Positions 1 through 10,821 of a DNA stretch of 64,000 nucleotides are shown here, one piece after another. Where the stretch lies: positions 109,916 through 173,915 of the forward strand of contig JAEUBA010000066.1 in assembly GCA_018257865.1 (NCBI GenBank), given 5' to 3'. Position 1 is the stretch's first letter. Each line of letters opens with the position of its first letter. The translations under genes and the position numbers were made by a program. The notes beneath the pieces are model-generated. The model saw only the letters and a list, made by a program, of their open reading frames with translations. It had not been told where the DNA came from and searched no databases. This DNA comes from Stereocaulon alpinum. Its lineage: Eukaryota; Ascomycota; Lecanoromycetes; Lecanorales; Stereocaulaceae.

Positions 1-2720
1 CGGAAGTGCTGGATACGTCCATATGCAGGTCAGATGATGATGCTTATTCTTGACAAGCATAACAATTTCAATCTTCAAACGCTATTATCTCAGACTGTGC
101 GAGAGACGCTTTTCTATCCTCCCCGCTGCCAGCCTACCGAAAGACCGTGCTTACCTGTCCTGGGCATGTCACTCAATCTGAAGGAGAGCAGCGCCAACTG
201 ATCTACAACTTCCATGAATGGAAGAACACATCCTCGGGCGTCTATGCAATCGTCCTGAATCAGCGCTGTCCTATCGCCAAGCAGATTAATGCCATTTAGA
301 CTCAAGCCCTGGCTCATATGCATAACTTCTCGACCTTAATTGCGGCCATATAAGGCCTAGTCTCTCAATATTAAGCTTTACCTACCAAAAACTTCAACGA
401 AAAATTAGCATGGGCTCCACGTCATGACAACGAATTGAATATTATGTACCGGCATCACTGGATGTCTGTATGCCAGGACGAACGAGAGCCTCCTTGAATA
501 GTCAAGCCTGAGCAGTAATAACTGGGACACCAGGATTGAGGTGGTAACTGTGAAGCTTCTTAAAAGAGAGACTTGATGAACGATTTCTCGAGCCAGTAGC
601 TACACTGTCTTGCCATAGCTGAGACTGACCAGGAAAGGTTTGCTAAATCGTCATATACGAAGGCAGTAAGGCACTGATATGGTGACTTATTATGGAGTAA
701 CGTGCCTAAGAAAGGACCTCGCTGAGCTATACAAATCAACCTATCGATTCACCGAAGGGGAACTTCGAGGATTTGCAAACACCTTCCATCGTTACATCAC
801 TGAATACAAGGAAACGCCACCTATGTCTTGCCTTGTCGCTTGAGCCCCTCGGAAGTGTGGACGATTCGTCACTGAAATTGTAATGTATTCAGTGCCTTTC
901 AACAAGCTCAAAACAAATTCGTCAATGATGTTAACCTTCCGAGATATTTTCTGGTTCGTACCGTAAACAGTCGGTGCCATGATAGACGAACTATGGACGT
1001 TTGAGAAAATACTTACGGGATTCGAGATATTGGTAGTAGCGAAGGTTTCCTGACTACCCGGAAGCGCAGTAATGGACAAGGCCCCACTAAGCGTCAGACA
1101 AAGTGGGAGTCTTGGCAACTCGTATCGCTTACCACAGTCATCCGAAAAGGAATGTAACCTGGAAAAGACTTGCCTAATGAGGTGTCGAGCTGAAGTATCT
1201 CTGCAATCGTTCTAACCAAGTGAAAAATTCATGTGCACTAGTTACAGCGCTTTCGGAGCTTGTTCAAGTAGTACGAAACTGCCAAGTACAAAAACTTGAT
1301 ACCTCTCGGCCCGGAAGCCTCAGCCCCTCGCCGGTACGGTCCGCTTAGGGCCCCTCCCCCGGGTCGGCCCTAGAAGAAGGGTTCATGTCTTCCTAGCTGG
1401 GGCCCCTTGAGAGCACCATCACAATGACCCTAAAGAAACCCGCATGACCTGGCACCCGGCATCATGCTTTTCCATACCCCGTGAACGGGGAATTTGCATA
1501 ACCACGACGCTTGGACTTTCCCATCAGCAAGTTTGCTACTTATTGCTGCTGCAGCAGACCGGCCCCCTTAGACCTCATCACATCTATTTCTAGCTTATAC
1601 GTGGGAGAAGTTAACTTGCTGATATGGATGGGTATGAGAAGGCTGTGTTCTACCGCGCCATGAGTTACCAACCACCCGGGCTACCCTAGAAGAGGGTCTA
1701 GGGCTGGTCGTTGGGGGCCCGGATATCACGACTTGGCGCTTTCCGGGGAATATCTATCTGGGCTCTATGTACAGTAGCAGCGGGTTTAGGGTTGGGATGG
1801 CGACTGAGGGGGTAAATTTTTCTTGTCGCCATTGATTTATGAGATGGGGCGTGGACAGATATCCGGCATGCTTTGCGGCTGTCGTATAGAACATGCGTAA
1901 TTCTCCTAGATTTACGGCTTTCGTCCGCCAGAAGACGCGGTTTCCGCCCGGTAGTGTGTTGTTGTACGAATTGCACCTAGCGAATGCGGACTCCATATCT
2001 ACGTAGTGAAATCATCTACATACGATATGTAGAAGCCGCCAGAGATGAACAAGAATTGCTATATGTACCTCGCGGAATCTGCCTCTTCGGCGGCGTCCCC
2101 GGCCCGTGTCATGGTGTTTCCTCCCGCAGTCTGCGGGTTGTATTCCCTAGCGGAATCCGCAAACTAGATGCACATACCATGGATCCGGCATACTGAACGT
2201 GTACTGCGCGAACAGATACTATATCAAAGCAGAATCCTGGGTTTGGAGCAGAACAGGCCATTTCTGGTGCAGTGCGCTTTGTTTCTGCTGACCCAGTGTT
2301 GGGGCGGACGTGGCATCTTCGGTGGAGAGGATCTTAATCATACAGCCAGGCGTATATTGATTGTTTGCAGAAGTGGAAGTCAATCTTCGTACAGAAGGAT
2401 GTGACCTGTTGACGCGAAGAACGTTTCCAACGTGTAGAAAAGACAGTGCAGGCGTATGAGACAGTAGCTTACGCAGATAAGAGACAGGATGGTTGGAGAT
2501 TACTCTAGACATGGATTCAGTGACGCAGTCAATTGGCTCATCAGGAGTGGAAAATTGGATTAGCTATCTAAGCCAGGCGAGTGGCAAGTGAACGGTTTCC
2601 TCCTTGTTGCATGTTGGTGAATTTATCCCTTGCCTTCAGTTGTGTTGGTCTACCCTAGAATCTTGATAATGGCTTATTTTGCGTGCGACTAATCTTAACC
2701 TACCGTCCTGCATCCAATCA
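1..2720. other. Gene-poor left flank, no supported gene
   Basis: Six-frame reading gives only short frames with no recognisable domain, no convincing signal peptide starting at ATG, and no exon chain that I could close. Two GC-rich patches occur near 1315-1400 and 1680-1720, sharing a CCCTAGAAGA-type word, and could be repeat remnants. A frame on the minus strand at about 1118-1020 has a hydrophobic start followed by a donor-like GTAAGT, but it opens at TTG and I could not extend it. Confidence 0.5.
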
Positions 2721-4016
2721 TCAAGACGCTCCAACTTGAGCCCTATCTCTAGGAGACGTTGTTAGCACGGTAGGGCTATTCTCCTGCGTATCACCATTCA
2801 TGATCTCGAAGGGAACATCCGGCAGCAGACTCGAAGATGTCGCTTCAGTCGAAACGTTTTGCGCTCCACTCGTCACGGATAGCAGATCCTCCTCCATGAC
2901 CGAGGCATTTGGCACAGTGATTAAGGACGAACCCATATCGGGAAAGTCGTCCTTCAATTCGAGGAACATGTTGCCTAGTGAGCCTTCATATTGCCAAGTA
3001 TATCAGACAAGTTCTCATCCGTCTTAGTCTCAATCAATGGCGATACATACCGACTCTGGTAGCTTTCCCGCCCTTTTCGTTCTGCCGCACACACATATAA
3101 GAGATAGAATTCACAGCCTCCCAAAGCTCGTACCAGCTCGAGACACTGCTGGCAGGAGTGGTGCTATCGACCTTGACCGAGCACCGAGCATCCACTATCG
3201 GAGATGAAGTACTGCATTAGTCTCTGGTCCGGACATGTCCTACAGGTTGCTAATGTGGAGGGCCAATCCCAGAACTTACTAGATCTCAAGAAAAACGGCA
3301 ATTTCCGCTGTGATTCAGAACCTCTTTGTCCGAAAACAACCGGATCTTTATCCGCCTGCATGTCACCGAAGATGTTGACGCAAGACCGCCACGGAGGACC
3401 AGGAGTGCGGCTTGTATCGCATCTGACATTAGGTTTGTAGGAGGCAATAGCTACTTCCAAATTGTTGTCGCCTCCAGGGTTGCTTGCGATACCGCCGTAG
3501 CCGCGTTTGACAACACAGGCATCAAACAAGGTATAAGCAGCCCGACCGAGCTCGGTCGAACTCATGTGGCCGGACGTTTGGCCGGGCTTGAGCACGACTT
3601 GCACGAAACAGACGCCATCGGCTGGTGACACTATCAGTACAAGAGACAGCACCCCACATACATCAGGAATCGTCTGGCTTACTACTTTGCAGTCGGTAAG
3701 GCAGAGGCGCTTGGTACGATATTGGACTTCCTCGCTCGCCAAATGTCACTTGATGATCGGCTCTAACTATCAAATGGAAGATTTCCCTGCAACTGCGCAC
3801 TCGTAAGTTTTGTCCGTAAGCAGCCGGGTCGCAGGTGATAGTCAATGTATTCTCGGGTAAAGAGGCATTCAGAGATGAGTTTCCCGGATACCCTAATTGT
3901 GTGGGAAGGATTGATTCTGCAGAAAGACCGCTCTTTCTTAGCGAAGGTTGCGGCAAAGTTGCTGCGAATGTTGTGCTTATGGAAATGCACAGACTCGCCA
4001 AATGCGCTGGGAACAT
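2721..4016 (-). CDS. Predicted secreted protein with two tandem four-cysteine domains
   Basis: I do not recognise a named family. Exons are 3683-4016, 3280-3621, 3051-3194 and 2721-2974. The introns (61, 85 and 76 nt) start with GTAAGC, GTAAGT and GTATGT, and the frame closes to 357 aa. The N-terminus is weakly hydrophobic and could be a signal peptide. Two tandem repeats follow. Repeat 1 has cysteines at 62, 76, 116 and 147, and repeat 2 at 179, 192, 230 and 260. Each repeat has an FG-x-RG motif, an LP-x-x-LRS/RLQS motif before the third cysteine, and Gly-Gly seven residues after the fourth. The tail (about 280-357) is Ser/Thr-rich with acidic residues. The second intron is easily missed, because reading through it gives a plausible but wrong C-terminus ending in TAG. 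The gene at 28.3 kb has the same cysteine layout. Secretion is inferred and the function is unknown. Confidence 0.75.
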
Positions 4017-4514
4017 GATTTATGCTAGTTAGGAATCCACTAACAGCGCTCAAGCCTCAGCAACGTAGGGACGCGGGTGTTAAAGAAGGAAAAGGATATC
4101 ATGTATGCATCATCTGAGAAGAGATCCGAAAGCGCGGCTATGTCCCACGAAGTCGCGACAAGCATCGACTTGAGACAAAACAAGCCGCGATCCACTGATG
4201 CGCAAAGTAAGATGCGTAGTATTTGCCATACCCCAACTGAGACAAAATAACCGAGTATCTTCAACTGGGTACACAAATGGCAATAACACCATGACAATGT
4301 GTAAAATGCGTGACTCGATACAATCGAAGAATGAGTAGCAAAACGAAACTGCTTGCCCCAGCTCATCAATAACGGATATGTACCTCAGGCCTAGTATTTC
4401 TAACACGTCATCCCACGCCCAAAAAAGCTCTCTGACTATGGGAGAATCCTTCTACGAAGCACCCTTCGGCTACTCCGCTCCAAAATGCCTTCAACAACTA
4501 CCGTCGAGAAGGGG
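4017..4514. other. Intergenic, nothing recognised
   Basis: This lies between the start of the secreted-protein gene (leftward) and the 3' end of the F-box gene (also leftward), so it should contain the F-box 3'UTR and the promoter of the secreted-protein gene. Short open frames on the minus strand show no domain. Confidence 0.4.
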
Positions 4515-5873
4515 TCACACTTCAGACCACCCGTCGGTAAACGGGCATACTCCACCTTTGTTAAACCATTCTTGAATAGCCTTCCGCTTCTCAATCCTAG
4601 GGCGGTTCTCCGGAGAACGGGAATCATCCCACTCAATCATCCCCAGATCAAAATCTTGTTTCGGATAATCGCTGAACAAGTGACCTTCGACGTTAAAGTC
4701 GTCTAATTGAAGCGATGATCGTATTCTTGGTACCACGGTAGTCCACGCGCCTGACGCAAGACAGATTGTGTCAAGATGTAGTGAGCGTAGTGTAAGTTTG
4801 TGCCTTTGCAAGAAGATCATCAACTCTTCCTCGTTGGTCTCCACGTTGGAAAATCTCACAGAGGCTAGCTTTGGGAAAGTCTGGGTGCCAACGATATTGC
4901 CCAACTCAATGCCGAAAACAGGGGAACACCACTGGCAGTCGAACTTGATCTCCAGATACTCCACATATCTGGCCTGCGTGATCAAGTCTCGCATACGTCC
5001 ATTCCTCAAGAATCGACGACATTCTGGTAGATCGACACCGATCTTGTTCCCGCTAGCGTCCATGCCTGTTGAGATCTGCAATTTCATCCTGCGGACGTGG
5101 GACAAGGTTGTTGCAAATGCACTTAAGTCTTTTTTCGAGCATCGGAAAAGCTTCCAGCTTACATCACCGCATTCGAAGGACTGTAACTTGATCCGAGCCT
5201 CGTGCATACTCAACAACACGGATCGTAGCTGCGGAACACCCGCTGCATGCCCTCGACAGTCATCGCCGAATGGGACTTTGAAGCCGGCGCTAAAGACGCT
5301 CTCCAGATACTCTGATCGACGTTCTAGATTGTTCCCCATCGATAAGCGGAGGGTTTTCACGTTTGGGAGGCGAGTCAATGCTTCTTGGAGCTCTCTGATC
5401 CCGTATCGCTGGCGACATAGTTCGATCTGATCCCGGTAGAACTGCTGGTATTGAGCCCATGCCTGCTCTAATTCTCCCGATGAGTATGAGTGTCTCGGCT
5501 GCTGATCCCACTCGGCGAGTTCTCGCATGCGGGCTCGATGCTCTTCTTCAGGAGCTTCAGGGGGTAACCATCTCCGCATCAACTTGACGTACTCGGTAGT
5601 GATGATACCCTGCTCCCAGCGTTCTCGGTCCACTAATTCGAGTGTGTCTGCTTCGTAGTATATCGACCTAATTTGCTGACTGATGACCGGATGCCTGGAG
5701 ATATCCAGAAGCTTCTCAAAACTCTTCAAGGTGAAGATCAGGTGTATTTCCGATGGAAAGAATGGTGTGGCGACTTGGTGGCTATGTCGTGAGACCAGTC
5801 GCAATTGGAGGATATCATCTACTGCGAGCAGCCTGCAGACGGCGTTACAGAGCTCAAGCGGTAGTCTGTCCAT
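4515..5873 (-). CDS. F-box protein, substrate unknown
   Basis: This is a single-exon gene of 452 aa. The first 40 residues begin MDRLPLELCNAVCRLLAVDD and continue with LRLVSRHSHQVATPFF, the classic fungal F-box pattern of LP-x-E and then a loop with LRLVS. An F-box binds Skp1 and so links a target to an SCF ubiquitin ligase. The rest (about 45-452) has scattered leucine-rich segments such as VKTLRLSM and LRSLHLDTICL, typical of the degenerate LRR-like C-terminus in the large fungal F-box expansion. The target cannot be read from sequence. ATG 5873 sits directly before the F-box, so the start is secure. The family assignment is firm and the specific role is unknown. A MITE lies about 230 bp upstream. 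Confidence 0.85.
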   Translation of the reverse strand: MDRLPLELCNAVCRLLAVDDILQLRLVSRHSHQVATPFFPSEIHLIFTLKSFEKLLDISRHPVISQQIRSIYYEADTLELVDRERWEQGIITTEYVKLMRRWLPPEAPEEEHRARMRELAEWDQQPRHSYSSGELEQAWAQYQQFYRDQIELCRQRYGIRELQEALTRLPNVKTLRLSMGNNLERRSEYLESVFSAGFKVPFGDDCRGHAAGVPQLRSVLLSMHEARIKLQSFECGDVSWKLFRCSKKDLSAFATTLSHVRRMKLQISTGMDASGNKIGVDLPECRRFLRNGRMRDLITQARYVEYLEIKFDCQWCSPVFGIELGNIVGTQTFPKLASVRFSNVETNEEELMIFLQRHKLTLRSLHLDTICLASGAWTTVVPRIRSSLQLDDFNVEGHLFSDYPKQDFDLGMIEWDDSRSPENRPRIEKRKAIQEWFNKGGVCPFTDGWSEV

Positions 5874-6103
5874 TGCGGCTTCGTGATGGACATCGAAGAT
5901 ATTGACAAAGATTGTACAAGACTTTTGAAGCGACTGGTAGAGTCGTTGGTTAGGATGTCGTTGGAGCTGGATCTCAAGGTAGATGGAGTGTTGGTGAGAG
6001 GTCGCGAATCGCGTCGCTTACCGCCAAGCCGCTTAATTGACCATCCCCTAAAATCACGGCCTACCTCGTTAGTGGGGTCTCAGCTCGACAGGGGTCAACA
6101 CTA

Positions 6104-6394
6104 GAAGGGTTCACCCCCCAGCCGATCACCCTGCCCAACCGATCAGCCCTATAGGGCTGACTACTAAACATAGTACCGAATAATACCTTAAGCCCTGATA
6201 AAAGGCGATAGTAGGGTCGGTAGTAGGTAGGAAAGAGGTAATAGGGTCAGTCAGCGATACATTTAGACGTATTATTATTATAAAGATGGTTCAAAACGTC
6301 GAGCTCTGTAAAGATAGAAAAAGTGTTCAGACATCAGCCCTAGTTCTATAGGGCTGATCGGTTAGGGAGTCGAGGGGGTCTCGGTGAACTCTTC
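6104..6394. mobile_element. MITE-like element, Tc1/mariner type, 291 bp
   Basis: The ends are inverted repeats. The left end begins GAAGGGTTCACC and the right end, read on the minus strand, begins GAAGAGTTCACC (11 of 12 identical). Further in, both ends carry AACCGATCAGCCCTATAG. The element is flanked by TA on both sides (6102-6103 and 6395-6396), as expected for a Tc1/mariner target-site duplication. The left arm contains the perfect palindrome CAGCCCTATAGGGCTG. There is no coding capacity, so it would need a transposase from elsewhere. No second copy was noticed in this window. Confidence 0.7.
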
Positions 6395-6732
6395 TACTTG
6401 ATGCCAAATTCAGAACTGTAGTTTCAAATGTCCCTTTACTCGGCCACAATGCATATCCCAACCGTTCGCTCTATATTTCCTAATAATACAAGTCTACTTA
6501 AGTCAGTATTCCTCGATTCATGAATTGCAAAAGTTCTAGGCTTCGCAAGGCAAATTGAGGCTTGCATGGATATCCTAATCAGTGCAGCCAAGAGCGGCTA
6601 AATACGCCTGTCACATTCAGCTAGAGCTTCAGCCTTCAGCTGACGAACCTCACATCGTCGCACGCTCTTGACGAAGCTATTCCATGTACCCAATCGACAG
6701 ACATATGACTTTTCTAGTTCCAGCACTACCTG

Positions 6733-7216
6733 ATGGATTCTATCAACTTTGATACCCTATCTTCGCAGCCAGGACTATTCGTGCTCGCGGCAAAACCTGG
6801 CAATCCATTCTTTGAGATATGGCGCGACGGTTCCAAGGTCAGCCTCGTACGAGATGTCGTTGAGATATTCACTGAGCTTGGTGTATAGCACAAGTCTAGA
6901 GAGGGATACCTCGCGGACAGCGACGTTGAAGCATGGGTCAACCAAAGCGTGAGCGCCTTATCCTAGAAATCTCGGATGTTCTTATTGGATCCATAGGGGG
7001 AATTCAAGATATCTTCACCAGAGGGGAATGTGTGCCGTGATGGTGTTCGTCTAATGTCGGTGACTCCTGCGCATTGGTCAATAAAGCGTGGCCTTATGCG
7101 AGTCCTACAGATTCGGTCGCCCGCGACCTGTCCTGCAGCGGACTCGCTCAGGAAGGATCCATGATCACGGTCATGTCTATCCGTTCCTAATTCCATTCAA
7201 GCGTGCTACCTTTACT
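6733..7216 (+). pseudogene. Decayed coding stretch upstream of the CorA-like gene
   Basis: From ATG 6733 one frame reads like a real fungal protein (MDSINFDTLSSQPGLFVLAA, then FFEIWRDGSKVSLVRDVVEI). It is broken by TAG at 6886, 6964 and 6994 and TGA at 7162, yet between stops it still reads protein-like, with RLMSVTPAHWSIKRGLMRVL around 7050-7110, where CorA-like fungal proteins often have such a segment. I could not find introns that remove the stops while keeping frame. Either this is the mutated 5' half of the gene at 7217-8390, or splicing is unusual. All four stops could come from a C-to-T change of CAG or CGA, as RIP would produce. Confidence 0.4.
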
Positions 7217-8390
7217 ATGCTCTTGGATCGCTGTAAATTTTCGAAGCAGATTCTAGACTTGAAAGAGCATCGTACTATTGCGGGCCACAGCTCAGGCTAT
7301 GTCGTACAGGATGAGTCGTCAGGGGTTTTCAGTATTCGGAGTCTGTTTGACCTTTTGCTTCGTAATCTTGTAATATGTCTGCATTGGCTGACAAATGCAA
7401 TACGCATGTCAGGTTTCTTGGGGTCGATACGCCTCCAAAACCACACGGCATTGATCACGGCATATAGCTACAACATCAGCACTGGTACTTCTACCGGAAT
7501 ATTCTTGCAGGCGGACGAAGCCGAAATGAAGGCTATCAAGGAGCATATTCTCTACCACAAAGCTTGTACAGGTCACGAGCTGCTGTTACGAACCATAATG
7601 ACAGAATTGAGTCTGAGCGCATCTGCAGAACAAGTATCGGAGGTGAAGCAGGACGTGATGGATATTGAAGACAGCACGGGCCAGCACACATGGAATAACT
7701 ATAGAGCTAGCTCCGAAACGCCTAAAACGGACGTGGAACTTTCCAGGATAGCACATGGTCTAAAAATACAAGTCGCAGTACTTTGCCGTAGGATTGAAGT
7801 TGTTTTGTATTGGATTGAGCTTCTAACGGAAAGCTTAAAGCAAGAGCAGAATGATTCCGCGAGTGGGGAATTGTTGCTAGAATGGGTACGGAATATGAAA
7901 ATAAAGACTCAGATGGCGAAATTGGACATTGATTTGATAGCTAAGAGAGCAGATATCCAAGTCGGTGCTGTAAGTCTTGCTTATCCTCTGCCGCTATAAT
8001 CTAAACCCAGATATTCACTAAGATCCTTCAGATCTATAGCCGGTTCGCACAACGAGATAACATCACAACCCAAAAGATCTCCAAGGCCACAAATCGTGAT
8101 TCTTCTGCCATGAAGTATCTTGCGGTACTCGGCGCCCTTTTCTTGCCTGGCACATTTGTCGCTGTGAGTTTCTCGACCTCAACATACGACGTAGAAGTCT
8201 GATGATAGATTGCACTACACAGACGCTATTCTCTATGGATACTCTTAGGGGACAACCTTTCTGGGTGTACTGGGTCATTACAACACCTCTGACGTTCATA
8301 GTCCTGGGTGTTTGGACGTACTGGACGCATTGGCGCAGTGAGAGCGTGAAGGAGCAAGAGCAAAAGTTGGATGAGAAGAGCATTGCTTGA
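7217..8390 (+). CDS. CorA-like membrane protein, possibly 5'-truncated
   Basis: Exons are 7217-7969, 8032-8163 and 8223-8390 (introns 62 and 59 nt), giving 350 aa if ATG 7217 is used. The C-terminus carries the hallmark of the large fungal family of CorA-like divalent-cation transporter relatives: a helix with AQRDN, then KATNRDSSAMK, then first membrane segment YLAVLGALFLPGTFVATLFS, a short loop, and second membrane segment VYWVITTPLTFIVLGVWTYW followed by charged residues. The upstream helical part (about residues 100-290) is intact. The usual GMN signature of true CorA channels is not visible, so ion transport is inferred only by family. The frame is closed by TAA at 7082-7084, and the expected N-terminal half is missing or broken upstream, so the gene may be non-functional. 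Confidence 0.65.
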
Positions 8391-9631
8391 TTTTCATCAA
8401 GATATTCGGTTTTGCTCTGCAATTCTCATCTCGGGAGCGGAATGATAAGCCTTCTACGGATTGGAGTGCGGCCGGAATCACAACTGGAATTGAGGTGTCT
8501 ACGGCGTGCCGGAGTAAGAGAATACTATGCGATGGCCTCTAATAATGGATTTCATAATGTCATGGGGATGAATATATGTCCATTTCTTACTATCTCCTAT
8601 AGATACCTGATAGGCAACGATACTTTGCAATGACCAAGTTATGACAGAACGTATGCGGCCACGCTGACGTCTTCGGCTGCGCATGCCTTTCTCCCCTTGA
8701 AAAGCCCAGATTCGCCGTCACCGGAGGAGGGCTTTCAGGCCTGATTTTACTATGCACCGGCCGCTCCGCTGGTTTCATCGGTGGGAACAGTCCATTTCAA
8801 TGATCGTAGGCCAGGTCTGTGGACTCGATTGTGGCGTCCTAAATATCTCGCGCTCAAATCGCCCGAACTTGCCTCGACGAGCGCCTTGAACTACGCTTCT
8901 TACTGCTTACTGTCCTTATCGCCGTACGATCTGAAATTGTGTCAACGGTCTCAAATTCATGCTTCTCGCACATTCTGGCGCGCTATAGTCCATAGTGATC
9001 ACTGACTGGGCCATAATACTGACGAATCACAATGAAAGTCTTTTGGGGAAGCGAGCAATCCACGTCAATACGCCTCGTTACTGCTCTGCCGTACCAGTAC
9101 AATTATCGAAAAAGCTGGGGAGCTGTTGACATGAACTTGGCACTTCGATTTGAGAGCGTCAGGATTGTCTCATGTTGTCTATCATCGCCGGGAAGAAACG
9201 GCCTCGGAGTTGTGAGTATTTCAAGAAGATCTAAAGTAGTTGGGGCGCAATATGTACCACGAACCGATACATCGTCACCGAAGCCAAGGAGGTTGCGCGC
9301 TAGCAATCTGTTGCGTACTTGCCGTTCTACAAGTAGAAGGACTAAAAATTTTGGGCGGCATCCCGTGTTGGGAAGCGTTACTTGTTGCATCAATATCAAA
9401 ATTCGTCCGAGTTATTGTCGCTCTTTCGGAAAGAACAACGCCATGCCGCTGGTCTGTTCCTTTGAAACGTAGAATTACATGCGTGTAATCTGTGTGCATA
9501 CATAACCTTGGCACTATGCTATGATCCGAATAGCCACGCATGATACCTTCAAACACTATGTCCCGTATGTCGATGAACCATGATCATGCTATAGCTGTCT
9601 GCCATTCAATACCTTGATACACTCTACCTTC
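8391..9631. other. Intergenic, nothing recognised
   Basis: Only short frames lie here, the longest a 146-codon frame near 9032-9472 with no domain and basic, low-quality composition. It lies between the convergent 3' ends of the CorA-like gene and MRP21. Confidence 0.4.
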
Positions 9632-10450
9632 CTACCACCCTTTTCTTTTCATCTCCCGTACTCTCGATATCGCAGCCGTAAAACTCTGCTTGAACAGCTT
9701 CCGCCACCTCTCACCCTTCAATCTCTTCCTCTTCAACCCCGGTCTCTCATGAAATCGCTGCCTCTGCTTATCTTGCCTGATTCTATTTACAGCACACAGA
9801 ATGCTCAAACCCCTCAAGGCCCGCCCAAAGTCTCCACCTTTTTGTGGATTGACCTCAATAGTACGGCCAACCGTCGGGCGTGATCGAATAGTACGCTTGG
9901 CGCGCGTCGCATGTTGAGAGGGGCGTTGGACCTCTGCGGCAACTTTCTGTGCAGGGTCACTTGTAGCAGGCATAGGCGGGAGTTCCATCCTTCCAGCAAT
10001 TGAACCCGGTATTCTCGTGCCACGGTCACGGCTAGACATGTTGTCGTATGCCCGTCTTGTCCTATCAAAGGATGTACTTGGTGGACGGTCCGAAGCTTTC
10101 TGCTTGGTGGGGTTTGGAAGAGAGTCGAGAGCGTTTTCGAGGAGAGACGCGATCCTTGAGTTAGAACTGATTCTTTGAGAAAAGGCAGATTTGGATTGGG
10201 GAATCGGTGAGAGGTTTGAAGGCTCTTCTAGGAAGTCAAGATCTGCCTTGTTCGAGGGGGTTTCGGCGCATCTTTGAGCTGTTGTGTGAAAGCCAGAACG
10301 CGGATGCCTGGATGAGTGGGCTGGAAGTAGTACTACTCCACGAAGGCCTGTGATTGACCCCCACGATTGAGGTACTGAAGGCGCCAGAAAGGAGAGCAAT
10401 GGTGATGCTCGAGCTCGCAGGAGAGGGTCACCAAGGCGTCGGAGCTCCAT
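9632..10450 (-). CDS. MRP21: Mitochondrial small-subunit ribosomal protein bS21m
   Basis: A protein of 272 aa whose last 80 residues are the bS21 domain: RTIEVNPQKGGDFGRALRGL followed by NRIRQDKQRQRFHERPGLKR and a lysine/arginine-rich helix to the end. bS21m belongs to the mitochondrial small ribosomal subunit. The first 65 residues are arginine-rich, lack acids and end with SGFHTTAQRCAE, a good mitochondrial targeting sequence. The middle is a Ser/Pro-rich linker, and fungal Mrp21 is typically extended in this way. The first in-frame ATG is 10450; the frame opens further upstream only at TTG. It is divergent from RBM25, with about 370 bp of shared promoter region. Confidence 0.9.
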   Translation of the reverse strand: MELRRLGDPLLRARASPLLSFLAPSVPQSWGSITGLRGVVLLPAHSSRHPRSGFHTTAQRCAETPSNKADLDFLEEPSNLSPIPQSKSAFSQRISSNSRIASLLENALDSLPNPTKQKASDRPPSTSFDRTRRAYDNMSSRDRGTRIPGSIAGRMELPPMPATSDPAQKVAAEVQRPSQHATRAKRTIRSRPTVGRTIEVNPQKGGDFGRALRGLSILCAVNRIRQDKQRQRFHERPGLKRKRLKGERWRKLFKQSFTAAISRVREMKRKGW

Positions 10451-10821
10451 GCCTAGTAGCAAAGCATGTCAGCATATAGAAAGGCAATCAATGCATCAGT
10501 CGGCTTACCTTCAACGGACTTCCTGTCAGAATCAACAACACCAAGCTACTTCCGAATGCTACAGAGTTTGAGGGTTCGGAAAGCCTTTAGGCGGGCAATT
10601 TCCGCGCTATTGTCAGCCCTATAGAATCTTCAGTTCAGAGTGTTGGAGCTTCACTCAGCCTGTCATTCTGCAGCATCCCTCACTGGCTTTGCGTTCACCA
10701 TCTAAACTTATCGATATCCATGGAAACTCTTGACACTCTTCTGTGAACACCATAATTTGACTTGAGCTTCTGATGAACATCTGAAACCTACACAGAGAGG
10801 AAGATCCTTCAACACTCCAGA
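10451..10821. promoter_or_regulatory. Divergent promoter region, MRP21 / RBM25
   Basis: A 371 bp gap separates two start codons that point away from each other, so both promoters and both 5'UTRs must lie here unless further upstream exons exist. I see no motif I can name with confidence. Confidence 0.5.

Noticed and set aside
3180..3194. Apparent 7 bp tandem duplication (GCTCGGT twice) causing a frameshift
   Set aside because: Using the acceptor at 3195 keeps frame without any shift, so no mutation is needed.
3164..3742. 192-codon minus-strand frame as a complete gene
   Set aside because: It reads through two introns; the spliced model restores four conserved-looking cysteine positions and extends to 2721.
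4768..5430. 220-codon + strand frame
   Set aside because: Antisense to the F-box gene, with no domain.
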